Under the pieces are notes generated by a model, which did not search any database, had not been told where the DNA came from, and saw only the letters and a program-made list of their open reading frames with translations. A stretch of 64,000 nucleotides of DNA from Nyssa sinensis (taxonomy: Eukaryota; Streptophyta; Magnoliopsida; Cornales; Nyssaceae), in assembly GCA_008638375.1 (NCBI GenBank), contig CM018036.1, positions 15,022,651 through 15,086,650 on the forward strand, given 5' to 3'. A program made the position numbers and the translations under genes. Below, piece after piece: positions 20,605 to 30,310 of this stretch. Position 1 is the first letter of the stretch. Each line of letters starts with the position of its first letter.

Positions 20605-21905
20605 ATGAAGATAATCAGGTTTCTGAAAGACAACCTCTCTGTATTTGCTTGGGAGACCAAGGATATGGAGGGTATAGATCCTAACCTCATAACTCACAAG
20701 CTGATGATAGATCCAGACCACCCACCAGTGAGACAAAAAAGAAGGCCGATAGCTCCAGAACGACATCGGGTCATAAATGAGGAAGTCCAGAGGCTGCTTG
20801 AAGCCAGGATGATACGTGAAGTATTCTACCCAGACTGGCTAGCCAATACTGTCCTTGTCAAAAAGAAAAATGGCAAGTGGAGAGTTTGCGTTGACTATAC
20901 AGACCTCAATAAAGCTTGCCCCAAGGACAGTTTTCCACTACCAAGAATAGACCAGCTGGTTGATGCTACTACGGGGCACGAACTCATGAGTTTTATGGAT
21001 GCCTATTCTGGGTATAATCAAATCCAGATGTACCCTCCAGACCAGGAGAAGACAACCTTCATAACCGAACGAGGTCTCTATTGCTACAGAGTGATGCCGT
21101 TCGGTTTGAAGAATGCTGGGGCCACTTACCAGCGGCTGGTCAATAGGATGTTCAGCTCATTGCTCGGCAGCACCATGGAGGTGTATATTGACGACATGCT
21201 AGTCAAAAGTCTACAGAAAGGCAGTCACCTCCAGCACTTATCCCAGACCTTCAATATCCTAAAACAGCACAAGATGAAGCTCAATCCCTCGAAATGCACC
21301 TTTGGGGTGACAAAGGGAAAATTCCTGGGATACATTGTCTCTCAGCAAGGTATCGAGGCGGGCCCTACCCAGATCCAGGCTCTAATTGGACTAGAGTCAC
21401 CAAAAACTAGAAAGGACATTCAGGCACTGAATGGCAGAATTGCGGCACCTAAGCTGGTTTATCTCTAAGTCCACTGATCGCTGCTTACCCTTCTTCAAAG
21501 CTTTAAAGGGCAACAAAGCTTTACAGTGGACGGAGGAATGTGAGAAAGCTTTCCAAGAACTGAAGGCGTACCTTGTCTCTTCAGAGCTTCTGTCAAAACC
21601 AGTCCAAGGGGAAAAGCTACTCCTTTATCTTGCAGTTTCTGAGAACGCGGTCAGCTCCGCACTAGTCAGGCAGGACAGGGGAAGTCTAGAGGTCCATATT
21701 CTACGTTAGTAAGGCATTACTCGACACTGAGAAGAGATACCCAGAGGTTGAGAAGTTGGCCTTCGCTTTGGTAATATCAGCTCGGAAGCTCCGGCCTTAT
21801 TTCCAAGCTCATCCAATCGAAATCCTAACTGCCTATCCCCTGAAGTCAATACTGCGGAAGCCTGAGGTTTCAGGAAGATTAGTAAAATGGTCTGTAGAGT
21901 TGTGA
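20605..21905 (+). pseudogene. reverse transcriptase and first RNase H of element A (frameshifted)
   Basis: An open stretch 20,605-21,468 carries a nearly complete RT: NTVLVKKKNGKWRVCVDYTDLN, CPKDSFPLPRIDQLVD, FMDAYSGYNQI, RGLYCYRVMPFGLKNAGATYQ, the catalytic YIDD at 21,184-21,195, and NPSKCTFGV. A frameshift near 21,445 leads into the RNase H connection: FFKALKGNKALQW, then LYLAVSENAVSSALV. A second shift near 21,690 leads to YVSKALLDTEKRYPEVEKLA, then RLVKWSVEL and a stop near 21,903. RT copies the element RNA into DNA; RNase H removes the RNA strand. Confidence 0.9.
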
Positions 21906-22029
21906 GAATTCAACATATCATATGTGCCACAGAACTCCATAAAGGGACAAGCCTTGGCAGATTTCGTTGCTGAGTTCACCCCAGTATTTCAAAACCAAGC
22001 ACAGCCTTTTGAAACTTCAGAGATGTGGT

Positions 22030-22331
22030 AGCTCTACATTGATGGGTCATCAACTGATCAGGGTTCTGGAGTGGGCCTAGTATTACAGTCCCCTGACGGG
22101 CTCTTATCAGAGAAAGCGATTAGCCTAGGATTCCGGGCTTCCAACAATGAAGCAGAATATGAAGCCCTAATCCTGGGTATGAAGTTGGCTCTGGAATGCG
22201 AGGTGCAGAACCTTGAGGTCTTCTCAGATTCCCAGTTGGTGGTAAGCCAAGTTCTGGGAGAATTCTCCATTAAAGATGAAAGGATGCTTCGGTATTTCGG
22301 ACTGGTAAAGCTCTTGAAATCCTCCTTCTAG
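22030..22331 (+). pseudogene. second (archaeal-type) RNase H of element A
   Basis: The acidic residues expected of an RNase H fold are visible: YIDGSSTDQGSGVGLVLQ (first Asp), SNNEAEYEALILGMKLALE (Glu) and VFSDSQLVVSQV (Asp). Having this domain in addition to the usual retroviral RNase H is diagnostic of the Tat lineage. A TAG stop precedes it (about 22,029) and a TAG at 22,329-22,331 ends it. Confidence 0.88.
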
Positions 22332-22559
22332 ACGTTTTCCTATCCAGAAAATAGAAAGAAGCCAGAATTGCCGAGTAGACGCTTTGGCAAACATGGCATC
22401 CCGCCTGATGGCAGAAGGGGAATCTGCGATATAAATCTCCTATCAGCCAGGACCCAGCATAGAAGAAGCCCAAGTTGCCCAAATTACTGAACAACCCCAG
22501 AACTGGATGACCCCTGATCCTCCAATACTTAAGCTCGGGGCTCCTCCTAGAGGATAAAA

Positions 22560-23740
22560 ACAAAGCAAGAAGAATCCGGATCAGAGCAGCTCGGTACTTG
22601 ATCTTGAACAACAAGCTCTACAAAAGGTCTTATTCTCAACCCCTGTTAAAATGTTTAACTCTAGAAGAATCTCAATATGTCTTGGCTGAAACACACGAGG
22701 GTATTTGCAGGGAATCACAATAGGGGCAGAACGATAGCTCACCAAGCTCTGACTCAGGGTTACTACTGGCCTAGCATGTTAAGGCAGGCTAAGGAGTACG
22801 TCCAGAAGTGCGACAAATGCTAAAGGTTTGCCCTATATCAACGCTAGCCTCATCACGAGCTCATCCCAATTACTAGTTCTTAGCCCTTTGCTTAGTGGGG
22901 AATGGATATCGTGGGTCCATTACCCAAAGCCCCACCAAACAAGAAGTATCTTCTGGTGGCCATTGATTACTTTTCCAAATGGGCTGAAGCTGAGCCGCTT
23001 ACACATATCACTGAGAAGGAAGTTGAAAACTTCACTTGGAAGAACATTGTGTGCAGGTTCGGGATACCATGTGTGATCATCTTTGATAATGGGACTCAGT
23101 TCACTGGGAAAGGCTTCAAGAAATTTTGTGAAAATCTCAACATTAGGCAACACTTTGCCTCTCTAGGCCATCCACAAGCAAATGGGCAAGCAGAGGTCAC
23201 CAACCGAACAATCCTTGATGGATTCAAGAAAAGGTTGGAGCAGGCCAAAGGAAAGTGGGCGGAGGAACTCCCTAGGGTTCTTTGGGCCTACAGAACAACC
23301 AGAAGAACTCCTACCTCTAAAACTCCCTTCTCACTGGCCTATGGTACAGAAGCAGTAATCCCGGTTGAGATCGGTATGCTAACTTTGAGGACTGAAGCCT
23401 TCGAGCAAGAATCCAATGATCAGCAGCTGACAAAAAATTTGGATTTGCTCGAAGAAAAAAGGGATCAAGCTAGCATCAGGATGGAAGCCTATTAGCAGAG
23501 AATGATCAACAAATCCAAAGTGGGGCTCAAGACGGTTAGCTTTCAAGTTGGAGACTTTGTCTTAAGAAGAGTCTTTCTAAACACCAAGGATCCTACTATG
23601 GGAAAGTTGTCACCGAACTAGGAGGGCCCTTACAGAGTGACGAAGGTTATTAGGCCTACCACCTACTGGCTAGAAGACATGACTGGGAAGCCTATTCCTA
23701 GGCCGTGGAACGTGGAGCATTTACGGAAGTATTATCAATA
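22560..23740 (+). pseudogene. integrase of element A (stops)
   Basis: The N-terminal HHCC region is readable across frames (HEGIC, then IAHQALTQGYYWPSM and VQKCDKC). The core, open at 22,902-23,495, has the D,D-35-E residues: VAIDYFSKWAEAEP, IIFDNGTQFTGKGF and HPQANGQAEVTNRTI. The C-terminal part reads VGDFVLRRVFLNTKDPTMG, then after a TAG EGPYRVTKVIRPTTYWLED, to the stop at 23,738-23,740. Stops at KC*RF, at MEAY*QRM and before EGPY leave it inactive. Confidence 0.9.
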
Positions 23741-23787
23741 AAGATGTTTCTTTCTTTTTAATACCTCCATAAAATGTTCGTCTCTAA

Positions 23788-24548
23788 TGCACAGGCCTCT
23801 AGAGCCTGGTCCATCTATAATACACAAGCCTTAGTGCTTGGTCTATCTTTAAATGCACAGGCCTCCTAGAGCCTGGTCCATTTATAATGCACAAGCCTTA
23901 GTGCTTGGTCCATCTTTAATGCACAAGCCTTAGTGCTTGGTCTATCTTTAAATGCACAGGCCTCCAGAGCCTGGTCCATCTATAATGCACAAGCCTTAGT
24001 GCTTGGTCCATCTTTAATGCACAAGTCTTAGTGCTTGGTCCATCTTTAAATGCACAGGTCTCCAGAGCCTGGTCCATCTATAATGCACAAGCCTTAGTGC
24101 TTGGTCCATATTTAAATGCACAGGCCTCCAGAGCCTGGTCCATCTATAATGCACAAGCCTTAGTGCTTGGTCCATATTTAAATGCACAGGCCTCCAGAGC
24201 CTGGTCCATCTATAATGCACAAGCCTTAGTGCTTGGTCCATCTTTAATGCACAAACCTTAGTGCTTGGTCCATCTTTAACTGCACAGGCCTCTAGAGCTT
24301 GGTCCATCTTTAATGCACAAGCCTTAGTGCTTGGTCCATATTCAAATACACAGGCCTCCAGAGCCTGGTCCATCTTTAATGCACAAGCCTTAGTGCTTGG
24401 TCCATCTTTAAATGCACAGGCCTCTAGAGCCTGGTCCATCTATAATGCACAAGCCTTAGTGCTTGGTCCATCTATATTATAGAGGCCTTCAGAGCCTGGT
24501 CCGTCTATAATGCACAGGCCCTCAGAGCCTGGTCCGTTTTCAACATAC
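23788..24548 (+). repeat. tandem hairpin repeats (23 monomers plus one degenerate) after pol of element A
   Basis: Monomers of 32-34 bp end in TGGTCCATC and fall into two classes that largely alternate: CAAGCCTTAGTGCTTG (12 copies) and CAGGCCTCYAGAGCCTG (11 copies). Each can fold into a 5-bp hairpin (CAAGC/GCTTG or CAGGC/GCCTG). The last copies (24,480-24,548) are diverged. The repeats lie 50 bases after the integrase stop, in the sense 3' untranslated region. Long ORFs on both strands here follow from the repeat period and are not genes. Element B has no such array. Confidence 0.95.
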
Positions 24549-26405
24549 AGATTCAACGATCCAGTCCATCCAAAGATAGAAGTTCCAAAAGCCTGACTAC
24601 TATTTACACTACTATTTACACAAGTTCCCAAGATTGGCATACATCAGAGCTGATGCTTAGATTATTCGGCTTATGTACCGACAAGCAACGAATACTACAG
24701 TACCGAGTAGGCTTAAAGTACTTTGGTTCAATGCTTCAAGTTTTATGTAAGTTTCTTTGATCTACTCTTAGAACATACAGAAGAGTTATTCATCAGAAGT
24801 GCACGAAAAGGTGTTTTAACTCCAAAAGAGCACATTCAAACACAAAGAATATCAGATTTGAGAAGAAGGAACCCAATTTTATTGATGATTTAGAAAATTT
24901 ACATTAGTACAAGGAGACTGGAAATAAAACAAGTACAGAAAAGCTACAACAAAGCAACACTACGTTTTACAGAAGCTACAATAAAGACATCACTACGCCT
25001 TACGACATTATGGCTTTCTTCCTCGGATGGGAAGGGGCCTAAGTTCCAAATCTCCTATTACCACCGCTGCTGGCTTCCATTTGAAAGGAAGGAACCCTAA
25101 ACCCCAATCTGCATCAAGAAGCACCCAGGCCATTTCATCATCACTGTCACTGATCTCAATACTAACGGATGATAAGGGCTCTGGGTCTTAGGAGACCTCC
25201 ATTCTCCACCTTCGTTTCCCTCAAATTCGGCATGACACCGCAGCCGGCTTGAGCAAGGGTCTCTGCCAAGACACAAAGGGAAGGAGGAATCCCACCTTCG
25301 TCTTCATCACCAATGCTCCAAGCCTCGTTTGAATCAAGAAGGGTTCACCTCTAATCGGAGAAATCTCGACCGGATGCTAAGATGGACAAAAAGATCTTTG
25401 CCTCCTCTAAACCTTCCTTGGAGACTGAATCAAAGGGAAGGTTAACTCTCGGCCACAGTTTAATCATTCCCAACTCGGACTGAGAATCGTCAATCATCTT
25501 CGGGCAAACGGCAAGCTCCCAGCGACATCTAAATCCTCTCCAACGGGGGAACAATTTGAGAACAAAGAGGCAAAAAGATTGGGCACAACCGTATGCCCCC
25601 TTTCTTATATATATAGACCCTCGAAGTCCAAAAGCCAACCAACTGGACCGTTGCAACGGTTAAAAGAAAGGTTGGCCTCGAAAACCCAAACGACAACCGT
25701 ATAAATAAACGATGCATTAAACTTGCCTTTTAGAATACCAAAAGACAGGGTGCAGGGTTTTCCTGAACGAACAACTGTAGTTATGCACTGAAGCTTCTGA
25801 AATAACAAAAAATCAAAGTCTAAATATACAGGCCTCCCATTCGGTATACAGATCTCTCGGTCTTATCTATTCCTTGACAAGCCACAGATATAACAAAGTC
25901 CAAAAGCTCTGATATATTCCGATCCTAGGGGCTCAGAAACAGAAGTTTCAATCATCAGAATGATGGACACAAGCTGCCTAGTTATTTCCACAAGTCTTTG
26001 GTTTAGAACAATCTGCTTCGGGATTCTGCAGAGTTTGCTTCTACTCTATGTGATACAAGATCAATATCGGATTCCTACTCATTTGATTATGTTTGCTTTC
26101 TTATCTTATTATGATGAGACAGTCGAAATTAATCTACATTCACTGTTCTATTACAAGTGCCGAAGCTCTGGAGGCAACTATTAATTATTGGAAAGCTGAT
26201 CTGACGTGCAATGGGCTCAGAGCAGCTATACTCGCAACGAATTTCGCAAAAAGCAAGAACACAAGAAAGATCTGAAGAAAGTTCAGTTTTATTGATCAAA
26301 GGAAATTTATTACATCAAAAAGCTGGCAAAACAAAAGAGTAAAGCTGATAAAGCCTCAAGCCTTATCGGAAGGGCCAAGGTCCTCTGCCGAAGGAAGATT
26401 GGTAG
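24549..26405. other. element A region between hairpin array and antisense gene
   Basis: Absent or much shorter in element B. Apart from one possible antisense ORF unit (25,180-25,640), no gene is recognised. Confidence 0.5.
25180..25640 (-). pseudogene. possible second antisense transcription unit in element A
   Basis: On the minus strand a TATATATATAAG box (about 25,601-25,612) is followed by a readable stretch (CPKMIDDSQSELGMIKLW, VNLPFDSVSKEGLEEAKIF, then past a stop SNEAWSIGDEDEGGIPPSLC). The composition is protein-like and acidic, but I recognise no family and there are stops. It may be the remnant of a second antisense gene or chance. Confidence 0.3.
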
Positions 26406-28273
26406 TCATGGCCTCTTACTCAGGCCAGCACCAGATGAAGCAGCTCCAGGAGCAACAATTGATGACACGTCAAAATTCAGAAACCTAGCAAGAAATCTAG
26501 ATCGGAAGCTCTCAAAACCGAACAGGATCAGTTCGTCCCCCATCTTATCAACTTCCTCTCTCAATTCCATCTTAGTCTCAGTCCTGGCATGATTAACTGC
26601 CTCCTGAAGCTTCTGATCAAAGGTGCTTCGAAGGTCGACCAACTCCCTCTAAAGCCCTCCAACCTGCCAAGCATAGAGGTCCCTTTCAGATTCTGCCACG
26701 GCAAGGTTAGTGCCAGCCTCCTTCAGATTCTCCTCGGCAGCATGAACCTTGGACTGAGCCGTTCCAAGCTCCAACCTCACTTCATCCAGCTCGGCCTTCA
26801 GCTTATCAGCCTCCTCAAGGCTCAGAGGAGTCACCATCAGAGCAGCTAAACTATGCATGCTCTACACAGCACAAGGCAGACAAGTTAGGCCGAACGAGTA
26901 AGCAAACAAGAAAAGACAAGAAGAGGCTTCAGAGGTTACCTTCATTTGGAGATTCATCAGTCTCGTTCATCAGTTTCGCAGGGTTATCCCCCCTGTACCG
27001 ATGAGGGCCCTGGGACCATATTTGGTCAAAGGCCTTTTTGGTAATCTGATAGTCTGGCTCATCAGATGGCTCGGATGGTGCGGTAGACGCCTTCCCCTTC
27101 CTAGCCTGTTTGCTCAGAACAGAATAGGTAGGAGGAACGACCGAGACCGGAACAGCAGGTTCGGCCTCCTTCTCAACCTCGGCAGGAGGTAGGCTCGGGA
27201 GAGTTAGAAATCAACCTCCTCTTTTTTACTTGAAGAGGAGGCTCAGGCTCAACTTGGGAGGAAGCCTCCCTCGCCACTTGGGCCTCCGCCTCAGCCCATC
27301 TCGATGTCAGCCTTTTCTTGAGCTCATCAGTACGAGCGGCCATCAGATTTTGAGGAGTGACAATGACGGTGTGAGCTCGGTTGGGGGTCAAAAGGAGCTC
27401 GTGATACTGATCTTGGAGCTCGTCAGTAAACTCAGACCTCCTCTAAGCACTCCTGACTGCACATAAGCAAGAAATTGCATATCAGATTATCAGTTCGGAA
27501 GGCATAACAAAGCTAAAACAAGCCTAAGGAAATAAGCCTCACCCTTATGACTCGTGGTACTGAGGGAATATTGAGACATCATCTTGGAAGCCTTCACGCT
27601 CCCATCCTCCTCCAACAAAGAAGTACCACTTCTTCCACGTTTTATTAGAAGTGGGTACAGAGGACAGAGGTCGGAACCCCTTCTCAAAAGACATGTAAAA
27701 AGGGCGCTTTGCCTTCTTATAGTTCAAATCCATATTACTACGGATCAGATCTACAGATACATCTACACTATTTTTGTGCCCTAACACTACAAACCCTAAA
27801 AATTGCCGCCAACTATTGAGATTAAGGTCGGCAGGACAGAGCTTGTACCAACAGAAGAACTGCCTAACCAAATCAGGCAACGGAAGCCTCAAACCCATTT
27901 CAAACCAGGCAAGATAAACACATATCTCCTCGGCTTCAACATTATAGGGACGATCCATTGGGCCTGGTACTCTGCAGGTAACATTTGGGGGAAAATTGTA
28001 CTTCACCCTCCACTCGTCCAACATGCTTTGGGTAACAGCACTTTCGCCCTCTTCTCTATGGGAAGACCTGCCAGAGGTCTCCCCAGCCTTATCTCGGGGC
28101 TCTATGAAGGCATCGACTATCCTAGTCTCAGGATTGTGGGGAGGCTCAACAAACCTCTCCCCAACATCTTCGGTGGCAAGACCACCTACATTCTCTATAT
28201 GAGGTGACATAGCCATCTCTGAAAGATTTCCTACCCTCTCACTAGCGTTGGAAGATTCAGAAGGATTAGACAT
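26406..28273 (-). pseudogene. antisense gene of element A: gypsy-type transposon domain plus coiled coil, three exons
   Basis: Opposite strand to gag-pol, next to the 3' LTR. Proposed exons: 28273-27543 (ATG, MSNPSESSNASER), 27456-26940, 26861-26406. Exon 1 has an acidic, Ser-rich start, then a folded part (NFPPNVTCRVPGP, YLAWFEMGLRLPLPDLV, CPADLNLNSWRQFLGFVVLG, TWKKWYFFVGGGWERE) resembling the 'putative gypsy type transposon' domain (PF04195 type). Exon 2 reads TPNRAHTVIVTPQNLMAARTD, then a Pro/Glu-rich linker. Exon 3 is a coiled coil (LEEADKLKAELDEVRLELG) ending in SIVAPGAASSGAG. Element B has the same order and intron positions. The stop at the end of exon 1 (TAA, about 27,546), a stop in exon 2 and frame slips show decay. 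The role is unknown. Confidence 0.8.
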
Positions 28274-28446
28274 TATCAAACTTAAAGGGGAAGAAGTAAA
28301 AGAAGAGGAAGATCGGTCGAACCTGTTCTAGACCAGAGCCTCAAACAACCAGTATTCTTCGAAATCGCACAAACCTAACAATGGCGAACAAGATATTCTG
28401 GCACAGTGAAAATGACGGGGAAAAGGTCATTTCAAATCTCTCCCTG

Positions 28447-28454
28447 TATTTATA
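28447..28454 (-). promoter_or_regulatory. TATA box of the antisense gene, element A
   Basis: TATAAATA on the minus strand, about 175 bases before the antisense ATG at 28273 and outside the LTR. The same octamer occurs at the matching place in element B (46,528-46,535). Upstream of it (28,490-28,620) are three diverged copies of ATGATGGCYTTGARAAA-like sequence. Confidence 0.6.
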
Positions 28455-28685
28455 AGCGCAGTATCAGAAGGGACCCACCAAGCCCAAACGCCATGACGGT
28501 TTGGTACAATGATGGCTTTGAGAAACCGAACCATCGGTTCAGTAAAATGATGGCCTTGAAAAAACCCAATCTCTGGCTCCGTAATAAATGACGTACCAAT
28601 AGTCACCTTGAAAAACGAACAGACAGGATACTTGACTCTCCGAAAAGGCCTAGCCCTAGTTGCTTGTTAACATCGAACTAGGACT

Positions 28686-28697
28686 TGGGGGGAGAGT
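28686..28697 (+). other. polypurine tract of element A
   Basis: TTGGGGGGAGAG immediately before the 3' LTR; primes plus-strand synthesis. Confidence 0.8.
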
Positions 28698-28700
28698 AAC

Positions 28701-29301
28701 TGATATACCATAAAAGAGCAAGACCAATCAGCACTCGACACGTATGTCTGTAGTCCGGCTCACACTCGGCTAACTCAGCTCGCGCTCAACCAGTGGCTAG
28801 CGCTCGGACATTCAGAACATGCTGAAAGATCGGAAGTGGCCGAGCATATGCCTCTAGAGAACATACATATCCGGATAAGGATCACGGAGTTAATTACAAA
28901 ACTTCGGACCAACACTTTAGAGCTCGTCACCGCCTTAGCGGCTTCCGAGCAGGGAATAAGGAAACAGTCTTTGACAAGGAAACTGCTATACATGTTCATC
29001 TCTATTTATGGTGTAAGGTCCAACAAGAAAACTACTATCTTTGGTGATCAAATCCCTACTTTCATGGCTCCAAATCCTAATCAACTTAGGAAAGTCACGG
29101 CCTATAAATTAAACCCTAAAGGTACACTTTATTTTCATGCTCATTCTTTGGCTTTCAATACAGTCTTTTCAATTCAGATTACTTACTTAAGCATCGGAGC
29201 GGCTACCGTCGGAGTCAATCCGGTGGTCCTCTGATCCCTCTTTTGAGTATTCTACAGGTCTCGGAGCCCAGATTTATTGCGAGCCGAAAAGTGTAGCATC
29301 A
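28701..29301 (+). repeat. 3' LTR of element A
   Basis: Starts TGATATACCATAAAAGAGC and ends GTGTAGCATCA, followed by TGTAT. Differs from the 5' LTR at about 35 positions by hand alignment, mostly transitions. Confidence 0.95.
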
Positions 29302-29352
29302 TGTATGTATATATGTTTGTGTATAAATTACTTGCAAGGATGATGAAGGTTG

Positions 29353-29392
<40 letters not shown>

Positions 29393-30310
29393 GATATGAA
29401 ATGTTACCAATTCGACCTGCCAAATTGTATTGAATATCTATTAAATCCGTACTTATCTACTCTTGTACATGTATCATAATTTGATTTGATTGATTAATGA
29501 TTAATTTTAGTCCCATCATTATTTCTAGTTAATTTTATATTTCGATTAGTGATTTAATTTTATGAATATTGTTATTGATAAAAATAAGTATTTGTGAAAT
29601 TATAGAAAAATTCATGACAAATTTATTTGTGAAGGATCATGGAAATCTTAGGAATTGAAAAGGTAGTTTTATGAAGGATCATGGAAATCTTAGGAATTGA
29701 GAAGGTATCTTCATAGACAAGAAGAAAGTTACGTATGTGTGTGGGCGCGCGCATGCACACACATGTGAGTTTATGTGAAAAATGATATCTTTATAGATGA
29801 TTGGTAGAATGTTATATTTATATATATGTTTGATACTCTTGTCTTTATTGATTTGGTGAGAGTAGTTTTATTGATACATAGCTTTACAATTAATAATTTG
29901 GATTCAAACATTTTGGGCCATGTTATTTGACTCTTTTTTTAGGTTAATGAGATAGCAAACTCGGGGTGTTAAAAATGATATCAGAGTTGATTCTCAAATA
30001 ATAGAGACCCTATAGTGTTCATTTAATGGGTAGTTAGGAGAAATTTGGATCCACCTTGCGAGAACGTGTGGTCTTAAAAGGGATAGTTATGATATTTCTA
30101 TCCTACATCGGTTGGATATGAGTAAATTTTATTGGTATATAAGACACCATATGACTTTTTATTAATAACTTAGGCTTAAGTATCTTCGGCCGTGTTGTTA
30201 GGCTATTTCTTCAAATTGTTGAGATAATAGGTGTTGTTGAGTTATTTATTCATATTACAGGTGTTGTTGGGCTATTTATTCAGATTATTGGAACAATAAA
30301 CATAAGCCAT
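29302..30310. repeat. microsatellite, 42-bp duplication and LTR-like remnant
   Basis: (TA)n lies at 29,355-29,390. A 42-bp unit starting GAAGGATCATGGAAATC is tandemly doubled at 29,631-29,714. At 29,940-30,300 LTR-like material occurs: TGATATCAGAGTTG resembles an iMet primer-binding site (TGGTATCAGAGC), and CTATCCTACATCGGTTGG with TATATAAG downstream resembles an LTR promoter. No pair of LTRs could be delimited. Confidence 0.4.

Larger units (their letters stand above)
17354..29301 (+). mobile_element. Tat-type Ty3/Gypsy LTR retrotransposon, element A (11.9 kb, defective)
   Basis: Two LTRs of about 601 bp flank gag, protease, reverse transcriptase, RNase H, a second archaeal-type RNase H, and integrase. 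These are followed by a tandem-repeat block and antisense ORFs. The 5-bp target duplication TGTAT is at 17349-17353 and 29302-29306. The second RNase H, the PBS TGGCGCCGTCTGTGGGAA and the antisense ORF between pol and the 3' LTR all point to the Tat lineage. All genes carry stops or frameshifts. By hand the LTRs differ at about 35 sites (roughly 6%). Confidence 0.95.

Noticed and set aside
24014..24439. 141-codon ORF on the minus strand through the hairpin array
   Set aside because: Long only because the repeat period and content lack stops; equivalent ORFs exist on the plus strand and the peptide is a repeat artefact.
23788..24548. CRISPR-like array (regular repeats)
   Set aside because: No unique spacers between repeats; monomers are contiguous and the DNA is plant nuclear.
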